Origin: Actinomycetota bacterium
GTDB taxonomy: Bacteria > Actinomycetota > Actinomycetes > Actinomycetales > Actinomycetaceae
Reading direction: 5' to 3'
NCBI GenBank assembly: GCA_019425105.1
Contig: JAHYYD010000038.1
Coordinates: 1 to 13,078 of the forward strand
Length of the DNA stretch: 13,078 bases
In this document: positions 1-8,065 of the stretch, one piece after another
Layout: every line of letters begins with the position of its first letter
Position numbering within the stretch: the stretch's first letter is position 1
The notes under the pieces: model-generated
What the model saw: the letters and a program-made list of their open reading frames with translations, nothing else
Told to the model about the DNA's origin: nothing
Databases searched by the model: none
Made by a program: the position numbers and the translations under genes

Positions 1-86
1 CCCTCGTAGATGCAGTCGACGGGGCACTCGTCCACGCATGCGCGATCCTTGACGTCCACGCAGGGCTGCGCGATGACGTAGGTCAT
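1..86 (-). CDS. fdxA: Seven-iron ferredoxin FdxA, N-terminal part (cut by window edge)
   Basis: Only the first 28 codons and two bases of the next are in the window. The protein starts MTYVIAQPCVDVKDRACVDE and continues C-P-V-D-C-I-Y-E. Cysteines at 9, 17, 21 and 25 follow the spacing of the 3Fe-4S/4Fe-4S ferredoxins of actinobacteria (Mycobacterium FdxC/FdxA type), cytoplasmic low-potential electron carriers of about 105 residues. The ATG at 86..84 is preceded by a strong AGGAGG (100..95) with 8 nt spacing, which fixes the start. In many actinobacteria this gene is followed by dapC, but that side lies outside the window. The family call is firm; the redox partner cannot be told. Confidence 0.93.
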   Translation of the reverse strand, partial: MTYVIAQPCVDVKDRACVDECPVDCIYE

Positions 87-94
87 GAGACGTT

Positions 95-100
95 CCTCCT
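95..100 (-). promoter_or_regulatory. Shine-Dalgarno of fdxA
   Basis: Reads AGGAGG on the minus strand, 8 nt before the fdxA ATG. It is one of the strongest ribosome binding sites in the window and contrasts with the divergent gene at 139, which has none. Confidence 0.8.
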
Positions 101-122
101 GGTCAGTTCTAAAGACTCGTTG

Positions 123-132
123 ATTCTATTAT
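123..132. promoter_or_regulatory. Overlapping divergent -10 boxes between fdxA and the SH3-domain gene
   Basis: On the plus strand TATTAT lies at 127-132, exactly -12 to -7 if transcription starts at the A of the ATG at 139, which also has no Shine-Dalgarno sequence. On the minus strand TAGAAT lies at 128..123, a good -10 for fdxA. The two boxes overlap by two bases. Neither has a convincing -35. Position and sequence are seen; promoter activity is inferred. Confidence 0.4.
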
Positions 133-138
133 TCACGT

Positions 139-465
139 ATGAGCAACCCCGAGTCACCCCGCGCCACAAAGATCGCCACGAGCGGCGGAAATACGCCGAT
201 TCCATCGAACGGAACGGATGGGGCGCGCGAGGAAATTTCCGCACGCGCACCTGGCGCAATTCCCACCTTGCCGTGGATGAGCTTCAGGGTCGGCGAGAGG
301 ATCGTCATCCGCTACCGCCTGGCAGACGGGCTGCACGATGCGCTCGGGGAGGCACTCGAGGTGGCTCCCACGCACGTCACGGTCGCGACGAGGCGTGGGC
401 CGGTCCGCGTGGACGCCCGCACGATGGTGACAGGCAAGCGCGTACCGCCTCCGCCCACCGTCTAG
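139..465 (+). CDS. Small stand-alone Rv0428c-like SH3-domain protein
   Basis: A 108-residue protein. Residues 1-45 are polar and Ser/Pro/Gly-rich, probably disordered. Residues about 46-104 (PWMSFRVGERIVIRYRLADG, then DALGEALEV, VTVATRRGPVRVD and a final GKRVPP) resemble the small SH3/Tudor-like barrel found at the N-terminus of actinobacterial GNAT acetyltransferases related to Mycobacterium Rv0428c. Here no acetyltransferase domain follows: the frame stops after the SH3 part. The ATG at 139 is probably leaderless, with TATTAT ending 7 nt upstream and no Shine-Dalgarno. An internal ATG at 277 would give just the domain, but it has no ribosome binding site either. The gene is divergent from fdxA and convergent with typA. 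The function is unknown; a binding role for the barrel is only a guess. Confidence 0.7.
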   Translation: MSNPESPRATKIATSGGNTPIPSNGTDGAREEISARAPGAIPTLPWMSFRVGERIVIRYRLADGLHDALGEALEVAPTHVTVATRRGPVRVDARTMVTGKRVPPPPTV

Positions 466-475
466 CGGGCGGAGG
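448..475. terminator. GC-rich hairpin between the convergent SH3-domain gene and typA
   Basis: Perfect 9-bp inverted repeat CCTCCGCCC (448-456) and GGGCGGAGG (467-475) with a 10-nt loop that contains the TAG stop of the SH3 gene. There is no T-tract on either side, as is common in high-GC actinobacteria. Its place between convergent genes suggests a bidirectional terminator; typA ends 12 nt beyond it. Confidence 0.5.
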
Positions 476-486
476 GGCGACGCGGC

Positions 487-2406
<1,920 letters not shown>

Positions 2407-2413
2407 ATGTGGA

Positions 2414-2419
2414 CTCCTC
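2414..2419 (-). promoter_or_regulatory. Shine-Dalgarno that fixes the typA start
   Basis: GAGGAG on the minus strand, 7 nt before the ATG at 2406. It rules out the longer in-frame start at 2532, whose extra 42 residues have no family resemblance. Confidence 0.75.
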
Positions 2420-2607
2420 AAATGTGGATACAGATTTATGCGTGTTGGGAGGCGAGCACGTCGCGGAGGCGACCGGTTCGAATCGATTTCACGCACATAC
2501 GTCTTCAAGAATATCGGCTCAACGACGGGCAATGCGATCCCCGCCCTGCGAATTCCACCACGTCACGGTCGACAGGTGGTCATCTCTGCGACCTCCGGCC
2601 GGTCTAT

Positions 2608-2636
2608 TTGCTCGATAACAAGCGATGACGTTTACT
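2608..2636 (+). promoter_or_regulatory. Candidate promoter of the mutarotase gene
   Basis: TTGCTC (2608-2613), a 17-bp spacer and TTTACT (2631-2636), followed 7 nt later by the ATG at 2644. No Shine-Dalgarno precedes that ATG, so a leaderless transcript is likely. Both hexamers are weak matches. The rest of the 237-bp typA/mutarotase gap shows no clear further element, and I could not pick a convincing typA promoter in it. Confidence 0.3.
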
Positions 2637-2643
2637 GAATACT

Positions 2644-3498
2644 ATGACTGACATCGCGACGCTCAGCGCAGATGTTTCCGCGGCCTCGGCCCTTGTCACC
2701 CCCTTCGGCGCGCACCTCTTGTCATGGCGTCCCACCGGCTATTCCGACGTCCTGTGGCTTTCCTCCCGCGCGGTGCTCGATGGCACGAAGGCAATCCGCG
2801 GCGGCATCCCCCTGTGTCTCCCCTGGTTCGGCAGCCCCACCGATTCGCCGACGAGGCCGGGGGACGGCGCAGGTGCGCACGGCTTTGCCCGCACATCGCT
2901 GTGGACGCTGCGCTCGTCCGCCCTGCCCGCGGACGACGCCCCGGCCTCGTTCACCTTCGAGCTGCACCACACGGGCGAGACGTCCCCCCTCTACCCCCAC
3001 TCGTTCTGTGCACGCCTTGACATATCCGCGGGGGACGAACTGAACGTCACCCTGACCCTCACGAACGAGGACGACCACCCCTTCGCGATCGAGGCGGCCC
3101 TGCACACCTACCTGCACGTCGGCGACGTCAAGGACGTGACGGTGGAGGGATTGGACGGCGAGCGCTACTACGACAAGGTCCGGGAGCGCTATGCCACCCA
3201 GAGCGGCGACATCACCTTTATCGGGCCGACCGACCGCGTCTACACCTCCACGGCGCAGGTCCAGGTCATCGACCCGAAGCTGGGACGGCGTATCGTCGTG
3301 GACAAGAACGGCTCGGGCTCGACGATCGTGTGGAACCCCTGGTCACAGGGCGCGGCCACCATGAGCGACATCGGTGAGGGCGAGTGGCAGAACTTCGTGT
3401 GCGTGGAAACAGCGGCAGTGCGCGAACGGGCGCTCACGCTGTGGCCGGGGCATCCCCGCATCATGACGCAGACGCTCGCCGTGGAGTCACTGGACTGA
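2644..3498 (+). CDS. D-hexose-6-phosphate mutarotase (aldose 1-epimerase family, YeaD type)
   Basis: A 284-residue cytoplasmic protein of the galactose-mutarotase fold, close in length to E. coli YeaD. The family interconverts alpha and beta anomers of glucose-6-phosphate and related sugars. YeaD hallmarks appear in order: FGAHLLSW (21-28), the phosphate-binding style IRGGIPLCLPWFG (51-63), HGFAR (79-83), LHTYLHVGDV (153-162) with the probable catalytic acid His154, TDRVY (196-200), and WNPWSQGA (230-237) leading to CVETA (253-257), where Glu255 is the probable base. RGG-PWFG and HGFAR separate it from galactose mutarotase GalM. The start at 2644 lacks a ribosome binding site and may be leaderless. 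The substrate is assigned from the subfamily, not from the sequence itself. Confidence 0.88.
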   Translation: MTDIATLSADVSAASALVTPFGAHLLSWRPTGYSDVLWLSSRAVLDGTKAIRGGIPLCLPWFGSPTDSPTRPGDGAGAHGFARTSLWTLRSSALPADDAPASFTFELHHTGETSPLYPHSFCARLDISAGDELNVTLTLTNEDDHPFAIEAALHTYLHVGDVKDVTVEGLDGERYYDKVRERYATQSGDITFIGPTDRVYTSTAQVQVIDPKLGRRIVVDKNGSGSTIVWNPWSQGAATMSDIGEGEWQNFVCVETAAVRERALTLWPGHPRIMTQTLAVESLD

Positions 3499-3510
3499 CC
3501 GCCCCACGGG

Positions 3511-3516
3511 TAGGAT
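3511..3516 (+). promoter_or_regulatory. Candidate -10 box for the acyltransferase operon
   Basis: TAGGAT in the context GGGTAGGATTAG, a common actinobacterial -10 form, 12 nt after the mutarotase stop and 29 nt before the next ATG. No clear -35 at 16-18 bp. It suggests that the two-gene acyltransferase unit can be transcribed separately from the mutarotase. Confidence 0.35.
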
Positions 3517-3545
3517 TAGCTCCAGCTACGACCAGAAAGGCCCCC

Positions 3546-4124
3546 ATGGCTCTCACCTCCGCGATCGCGTCCGCATACCTGTCCGTTTCCCGGTGGAAGC
3601 TGACTACCCAGCCCCTGCCGGACAAGGTCATCGTCATCGGCGCCCCGCACACCTCGAATTGGGATGGCGTCTTCATGGCGATCTCCATGTGGAAGTCGGG
3701 GCGCACGTTCTCATTCTTGGTGAAGGATTCCGTCGTCAAGGCGCCGCTGCTCGGCTGGTTCGTCAAGAAGATCGGCGCCGTCCCGGTGGAGCGCAGCGCC
3801 GCGCACGGCCTCGTCGACCAGGTCGCTTCGCGCATCCGCGAGGCGGATTCATTCACGCTGTGCATCACCCCGAAGGGCACGCGTTCGCGCCGCGATTACT
3901 GGAAGTCCGGTTTCTACCGGATCGCGATGGAGGCGGGCGTGCCGATTCAACTCGGCTTTATTGACCGCAACACCCGCACCTTCGGCTGGGGTCCGACGTA
4001 CCAGCTGACGGGCGACGTGCGCGCCGACATGGAGGTTATCCGCGCGTTTTACGCGGACAAGGTGGGGATCCGCCCGGAGAAGACGTCGGTTCCTCGCCTG
4101 CGCGCGGAGGACGAGGCCGCATGA
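3546..4124 (+). CDS. Small PlsC-like lysophospholipid/glycerol acyltransferase family protein
   Basis: A 192-residue protein made up of one acyltransferase domain. It has the HX4D catalytic motif in APHTSNWDG (His35, Asp40), a V-P-V-E-R segment (79-83) like motif II, GTRSR at 111-115 in the position of motif III, and YWKSGFYRIAMEAGVPI (118-134). PHTSNWD and WKSGFYRIA are typical of the short COG0204 subfamily, thought to acylate lysophospholipids or related glycerol lipids at the inner membrane face. Motif III is usually E-G-T-R; here the residue before GTR is Lys110. The start at 3546 has AGAAAGG 5 nt upstream; a longer in-frame extension from 3384 overlaps the mutarotase and has no family similarity. 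Its stop overlaps the next start (ATGA), implying coupled translation. The acceptor lipid is unknown. Confidence 0.8.
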   Translation: MALTSAIASAYLSVSRWKLTTQPLPDKVIVIGAPHTSNWDGVFMAISMWKSGRTFSFLVKDSVVKAPLLGWFVKKIGAVPVERSAAHGLVDQVASRIREADSFTLCITPKGTRSRRDYWKSGFYRIAMEAGVPIQLGFIDRNTRTFGWGPTYQLTGDVRADMEVIRAFYADKVGIRPEKTSVPRLRAEDEAA

Positions 4125-5065
4125 GGTGTGTGCGAGCGTTGCTCGGTACCGCAGGGGCTCTCGCCCTGACCGCGGGCGGGGCTGCAACGCTCGCCGACAA
4201 CCCGACGCAGATCCGCCTGGCCGAGGTCTACGAAATGACGCCGGGCGTCAGCGCGACCCATCAGGTGACGCTGGTGACGGATCAGGCGCTCATTGGCGAG
4301 CAGTGTCAGTCGATGGGCACGGCCGCCAAGGCGACGTCTTCCCTCCTCGTGACGGTCGACGGCGTGGACGGGTGCCGTTTCACGTGGGACCTTGAGGACG
4401 GCGGCGCTGAGGTCGTCTCGGTCGACGACGGCGGGGTCTTCCACTTCAAGTCGACGTCGACGCGTCTCCTGGAGGGCTTCGCAACGCCCGACGCTGTTGC
4501 GTCCATCGAGTCCGTCACTCTGATCGCGCACAGCTCCGTCATCGTCGATGCCTCGAACGACGGGCAGATCACCACCCCCGGGGCTTCGACGAAGACGGAC
4601 GCGAGCACGGTCACCTGGCACGATGTCACCGGCAACGTGAGCGCGACGGGCACTGTTGACACCGATGCGCCCACCGCGGCGCCCTCCCCTAGCCCATCGC
4701 CGTCGGCACCCGTTGCAGCATCCTCCGACGGGCGGGTGCACACCTCCACTGCACGGTCGCTGACACCGATCGCGGCCATCACGGGCAGCGTCCTTGCGCT
4801 GGCTGTCATCACTGGTCTCGCGCGACGATCTGCGCGCTCGCGCCAGGTGGCTGCGGACGCGCAGTTCGAGCGTGACGCTACGCTGCGTGACGCGCAGCGA
4901 CGCTCCGCTTCGACGCGCAAAAGCGCTGCCACCCCCTACGGGAGGCGGTCTCTCGCGCCGACCTCGTCAACGTCCGAGGAGAATGCACCCGCGAGTGCTC
5001 AGGCCTGCGACCGTCCTGACGCTCAGTCAGCCACTGAGCGCTTTTCCCCGCCCGACCACTCTTAG
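4121..5065 (+). CDS. Membrane-anchored exported protein with LppM-like domain (short paralogue)
   Basis: A 314-residue protein. Residues 1-24 are a signal peptide (MRCVRALLGTAGALALTAGG). Residues about 30-180 form an exported beta-rich domain with two cysteines (C62, C85) that could form a disulfide and a late VTWHDV segment (W166). Residues 183-205 are a Pro/Ser linker, 214-233 a transmembrane helix, and 235-314 a basic then polar cytoplasmic tail. The layout and strand pattern recall mycobacterial LppM (DUF3153-like), which also has a domain, a C-terminal helix and a short tail; this is inference. It lacks a lipobox. The 915-residue protein at 9537 shares the same N-terminal half: MRxxRAL-x-x-T-x-GAL signal and C62, C85, W166 at the same numbers. 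The ATG overlaps the acyltransferase stop, so the two are one operon. The function is unknown. Confidence 0.75.
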   Translation: MRCVRALLGTAGALALTAGGAATLADNPTQIRLAEVYEMTPGVSATHQVTLVTDQALIGEQCQSMGTAAKATSSLLVTVDGVDGCRFTWDLEDGGAEVVSVDDGGVFHFKSTSTRLLEGFATPDAVASIESVTLIAHSSVIVDASNDGQITTPGASTKTDASTVTWHDVTGNVSATGTVDTDAPTAAPSPSPSPSAPVAASSDGRVHTSTARSLTPIAAITGSVLALAVITGLARRSARSRQVAADAQFERDATLRDAQRRSASTRKSAATPYGRRSLAPTSSTSEENAPASAQACDRPDAQSATERFSPPDHS

Positions 5066-5080
5066 GCGTCCACGGACCAC

Positions 5081-5116
5081 AGTGGCCCCGACCTCGGGGA
5101 CGAGGTCGGGGCCACT
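5081..5116. terminator. Strong bidirectional terminator hairpin
   Basis: A perfect 15-bp stem, AGTGGCCCCGACCTC (5081-5095) with its reverse complement (5102-5116), around a 6-nt loop GGGGAC. It lies 16 nt after the stop of the (+) operon and 11 nt after the stop of the convergent (-) glutamine synthetase gene, so it can serve both. There is no long T-tract. Confidence 0.85.
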
Positions 5117-5126
5117 TGTCGATGGA

Positions 5127-6620
5127 TCAGCCGATGTGGAAGTAGCGCTCCACAAGTTCCTCGACTGACACGCGCGAGTCTGCCAGGTCATCACGCAGGT
5201 GTTCGTCTCCCAGGTCGATGAGGCGGGACGCCCACGAGTCGATGAGGCCTGCCGGGAAGACATCCTTCGCTTCATAGTCCGCGCGCTGAGCGAGAAGCCT
5301 GTCGGCAGCCTCGAAGCAGGAGGCCGGCAGCTGGTCGAGGCCGGGGGTCTGAGAGGCGTCGCCGTCGACCTTGCGCTCACGCGCGTACTCTTCCATGCCC
5401 GGCTGTGTCAGGCCGAGACGCGCGGCGACGGCGATGCCGGCGAGGAGCAGGTGGACTGCTGCGGACCCGTCGGGGCTGCGCAGCTCCACGGTCTGAGAGT
5501 CATTGGGCAGATCGGCGATCGGCGGCTCATTGGGGTTGGCATCACGGAACATCGAGTCGTCGATGTTCTGCCAGCCGAGTGGGACGCGCACGAGCACGGA
5601 ACGGTTGCGATCGCCCCAGCAGATCGAGGTCGGTGCTTCCTGGTGGGGAACAAGACGCAGGAACGAGGTGGGGACCGTGTTGCCGAATGCGGTCAGTGAT
5701 GCCGCATGCGACAGGTAGCCGCCAATCACCTTGAGCGCGGTGTCCGTCAGACCAGACCCCGTCGAGAACTGGTTGACGCCGTCCTTCACGATGCGGGTAT
5801 GGAAGTGCATGCCGGAACCCGCCTGTCCCACGGCGATCTTCGGCGAGAAGGAGACATGAATGCCATAGGAATGGGCAACTTCGCGCAGCACCCATTTGGC
5901 GAGCACCATCTGGTCGGCCGCATCCAAGGCGTCGACGGGCAGGAACTCGATCTCCTGCTGAACCATCTGACGTCCGTCGGCAACGAAGTTACCGACCTCG
6001 GAATGGGCGTACTTCACCGAGGCGCCGATGGCAACGAGGTGTGCGAGTGTCTCCGTGCGCACGTCCTCCCACTTCGAGAAGGGACCGGACTCGTGGTAGC
6101 CGCGCTGGGGCTCGACGGGGAATAGTTCTTCTTCTTCCGAGAATAGGTAGTACTCGAGTTCGCCGAGTGCCTGCAGTTCGCAGCCCGTCTCCTCTTTGAG
6201 CGCACGCTGCGCCTTGCGCAGGATTTCCTGGGGCGCCGAGGCCAGGGGCTGGCCGTCAACATCGTAGAAGCCACACAGAATATCCACGGTCGGGATGTGC
6301 GCGAAGGGATTGAGGAACGCCGTGGCCACGCGCGGCACGACATACAGGTCCGAGGAGGTCGCCTCGACGAATGCGAACAGCGAGGAACCGTCGACGCGTT
6401 CTCCGAGCGTCAGCACCCGGTCCAGGTGAGCCTTGGATTGGATCGCGAAGTTCAGGGTCTTCAGACGCCCATCCCCTCCGACATAGCGGAGGTTGAGCAT
6501 CTGGATGTCATTGTCTTCGATGTAGCCGATGATGTCGGCTTTCGTGAATTCCTTCGCGGGCTTTCCGAGGGCCTGCACCAGCGGGTTGGGGTTCAGAGAC
6601 ACTGTGTCAGTCGACAGCAT
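5127..6620 (-). CDS. Glutamine synthetase family protein
   Basis: A 497-residue cytoplasmic enzyme of the glutamine synthetase fold (ATP-dependent ligation of ammonia to glutamate). The N-terminal beta-grasp part carries GDGRLKTLNF (49-58) and DGSS (77-80). The catalytic part has ELEYYLF (154-160), QQEIEF (221-226), GSGMHFH (268-274), RLVPHQEAP (322-330), RNRS (338-341) and VELRSPD (378-384). These correspond to the metal ligands, the ATP/glutamate site and the arginines of the family. The flap usually read N-G-S-G-M-H is A-G-S-G-M-H here, and the adenylylation tyrosine motif (N-L-Y-D-L-P-P) of the usual bacterial enzyme is absent, so GlnE control is unlikely. I therefore leave out glnA. An alternative is a gamma-glutamyl-amine ligase of the same family. 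The start at 6620 has AGAGGAG 6 nt upstream and is preferred to one 11 codons earlier. Confidence 0.85.
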   Translation of the reverse strand: MLSTDTVSLNPNPLVQALGKPAKEFTKADIIGYIEDNDIQMLNLRYVGGDGRLKTLNFAIQSKAHLDRVLTLGERVDGSSLFAFVEATSSDLYVVPRVATAFLNPFAHIPTVDILCGFYDVDGQPLASAPQEILRKAQRALKEETGCELQALGELEYYLFSEEEELFPVEPQRGYHESGPFSKWEDVRTETLAHLVAIGASVKYAHSEVGNFVADGRQMVQQEIEFLPVDALDAADQMVLAKWVLREVAHSYGIHVSFSPKIAVGQAGSGMHFHTRIVKDGVNQFSTGSGLTDTALKVIGGYLSHAASLTAFGNTVPTSFLRLVPHQEAPTSICWGDRNRSVLVRVPLGWQNIDDSMFRDANPNEPPIADLPNDSQTVELRSPDGSAAVHLLLAGIAVAARLGLTQPGMEEYARERKVDGDASQTPGLDQLPASCFEAADRLLAQRADYEAKDVFPAGLIDSWASRLIDLGDEHLRDDLADSRVSVEELVERYFHIG

Positions 6621-6626
6621 AAAACA

Positions 6627-6633
6627 CTCCTCT
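6627..6633 (-). promoter_or_regulatory. Shine-Dalgarno that fixes the glutamine synthetase-family start
   Basis: AGAGGAG on the minus strand, 6 nt before the ATG at 6620. The alternative in-frame ATG at 6653 would place this site inside the coding sequence. Confidence 0.7.
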
Positions 6634-6665
6634 TCGAGTATGACTAGGTTCACATTAGCAGAGGT

Positions 6666-6698
6666 ATTGTATCCCTAAATGACAAACCCGACAGTCGG
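6666..6698 (-). promoter_or_regulatory. Promoter/operator region of the glutamine synthetase-family gene
   Basis: A good -10, TACAAT, lies at 6671..6666 on the minus strand, giving a leader of about 40 nt. At the -35 distance there is no TTGACA but a perfect 11-bp palindrome CCGACAGTCGG (6688-6698), which could be an operator for an activator or repressor. A second imperfect dyad, TGTCA-N7-ATACA (6684..6668), overlaps the -10. The palindromes are seen; regulation is inferred. Confidence 0.4.
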
Positions 6699-6717
6699 AA
6701 GATATTCACCATTTCCC

Positions 6718-6789
6718 TTGAAACTGAAGAGATTGACACCCTTTAAACCGACCCTCAGCATAAGTGACGCTTGTTACACTTTAATAAGT
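6718..6789 (+). promoter_or_regulatory. AT-rich promoter region of the GH20-like gene with repeated AAGT/ACTT half-sites
   Basis: TTGAAA (6718-6723), 18 bp and TTTAAA (6742-6747) is the best promoter pair; a perfect TTGACA also stands at 6733-6738 but without a good -10. Further down, AAGTG (6762-6766), CACTT (6777-6781) and AAGT (6786-6789) form two overlapping dyads just before the ribosome binding site, a plausible operator. This stretch is much richer in A/T than the rest of the window. Confidence 0.3.
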
Positions 6790-6807
6790 CCACCTCTAGG
6801 AGACGCA

Positions 6808-7974
6808 ATGGCGACATCACCCTCCCCCTTCCCTCACGATCCCACCAAGCCACCGGCATGCTCGTGGCGCGGCCTCCTCATTGACTCCGCACGCACATTC
6901 TGGTCAGTGCCCGTCATGGAGCTCATCATCACCGTCATGGCGCGTTACCGCCTGAACATCCTGCACTGGCATCTAACAGACAACGCAGGCTGGCGTCTCC
7001 CAGTACCCGGCTACCCGGCGCTCACATCTGTCGGAGCACAGATTCCACGAAATCCGGCACACTGGTACGACCGCACGTGCACACCCCAGCAATCAGGCTC
7101 ATGGCGTACGTCACCCGCACGCACCACTCAGGGTTTCTATTCCGACACAAACATTCGACACCTCGTTCGCTTCGCCGCGCAGCGGGACGTGCGCATCATT
7201 CCGGAAATCTCAATCCCATCCGCAGCCGGCGCTGCAATCCGCGCATACCCGCACTTGGGCAACCCCGACCTCGTCTCCCCCCAAGAGGACAACTCAACGC
7301 TGTGGCCCCTCGCCTCAACCCTCCAATTCGTCGAGGCCGCCTTCCATCACGCCTGCGATCTATTCCCCTCCCCCATCATCCACATCGGCATACCCCGCAC
7401 GGACTGGAGCCCATGGGAACGGGACCGACGGCTCGCACAGGCTGGCCTCGGCTCCGGACGAGACATTGAGCGCCTCTTCATCGACAGAGCCATGCGCGTC
7501 CTCCACTTCCATGGCCGGCGCGCGGCCGCATGGGACACGGCAATCCACGCCTACGGCGGCCCACCACCTGGGACGATCCTCCTCTCCTCACGCCACAGTG
7601 GAACCGAGAACGAGGACGCAGCCACGTCGGGTGCCTCATGGGTACTCGCAGACTCCGACCTGCTAACCCTCAGCCACCCCTCACTCGATTCCTCGTCACC
7701 ACAGCCCCCACTCACCGCGCACCAGATCGCCGAGCAGCTCCCGCCCATGCTTCACAGCGAGCGACTCAAAGGCGTCGAGGCCGTTGCCTGGTCCACATTG
7801 GTGACGACCCCCGACCTACTCTTCTACCACCTGCTCCCCAGACTCCTCGTCGTCAGTGAAATCTCATGGCACGGGGACGATGCGCTCCCCTTGGAGCACC
7901 TTGCCCGGGCGATCGAGCGAGAGATGGCCTACTTGAGGCAGCACATCCCCTACTGGACTCCGGGGCGATCATGA
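6808..7974 (+). CDS. GH20 beta-N-acetylhexosaminidase-like protein, catalytic residues lost
   Basis: A 388-residue protein that aligns along the GH20 catalytic barrel: RGLLIDSARTFWSV (21-34), LNILHWHLTDNAGWRLPV (49-66), YPALTSVGA (69-77), GFYSDTNIRHLV (109-120), IIPEISIP (130-137), FPSPIIHIG (186-194), AWDTAI (241-246) and PRLLVVSEISW (344-354). Active members read H-I-G-G-D-E with the Asp-Glu pair of substrate-assisted catalysis; here it is H-I-G-I-P-R (192-197). E-I-D-M-P-G-H is E-I-S-I-P-S-A, and the usual L-W-[ST]-E is AWST (327-330). The usual N-terminal GH20b domain and a signal peptide are missing. The start at 6808 has AGGAG 5 nt upstream; the upstream extension to 6679 has no family similarity. 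It is probably cytoplasmic and non-hydrolytic: a binding or regulatory pseudoenzyme, or a decaying gene with an intact frame. Confidence 0.75.
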   Translation: MATSPSPFPHDPTKPPACSWRGLLIDSARTFWSVPVMELIITVMARYRLNILHWHLTDNAGWRLPVPGYPALTSVGAQIPRNPAHWYDRTCTPQQSGSWRTSPARTTQGFYSDTNIRHLVRFAAQRDVRIIPEISIPSAAGAAIRAYPHLGNPDLVSPQEDNSTLWPLASTLQFVEAAFHHACDLFPSPIIHIGIPRTDWSPWERDRRLAQAGLGSGRDIERLFIDRAMRVLHFHGRRAAAWDTAIHAYGGPPPGTILLSSRHSGTENEDAATSGASWVLADSDLLTLSHPSLDSSSPQPPLTAHQIAEQLPPMLHSERLKGVEAVAWSTLVTTPDLLFYHLLPRLLVVSEISWHGDDALPLEHLARAIEREMAYLRQHIPYWTPGRS

Positions 7975-7978
7975 ATGA

Positions 7979-8008
7979 GGGCCGCGCATCCACCCGGATA
8001 CGCGGCCC
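7979..8008. terminator. Terminator hairpin after the GH20-like gene
   Basis: GGGCCGCG (7979-7986) pairs with CGCGGCCC (8001-8008); inside it, after one mismatch, ATCC (7988-7991) pairs with GGAT (7996-7999) around an ACCC loop. It begins 4 nt after the stop codon. A smaller hairpin, GCCCC (8012-8016) and GGGGC (8022-8026), follows and may serve the convergent merR gene. Confidence 0.75.
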
Positions 8009-8065
8009 CGTGCCCCCTAGCGGGGCGACGTTCGGAGCAGGCATGAAGACCGCCCCACTAGGCTT

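Noticed and set aside
2471..2490. GGTTCGAATC, resembling a tRNA T-arm
   Set aside because: The flanking bases do not pair into a T-stem, and no acceptor, anticodon or D arm can be built around it. No attachment-site repeat was seen either.
3384..3545. Upstream extension of the acyltransferase into the mutarotase gene
   Set aside because: It overlaps 115 bp of a well-supported gene in another frame, shows no acyltransferase similarity, and AGAAAGG marks the start at 3546.
6668..6684. TGTCA-N7-ATACA as a Firmicute GlnR/TnrA box for the GS-family gene
   Set aside because: One conserved position of TGTNA-N7-TNACA is wrong, that regulator family is not expected in this lineage, and the local MerR protein is of another subfamily. 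Kept only as an unnamed dyad.
6679..6807. Longer start for the GH20-like protein
   Set aside because: The extra 43 codons lie in AT-rich promoter-like DNA, match nothing in GH20, and lack a ribosome binding site; AGGAG sits just before 6808.
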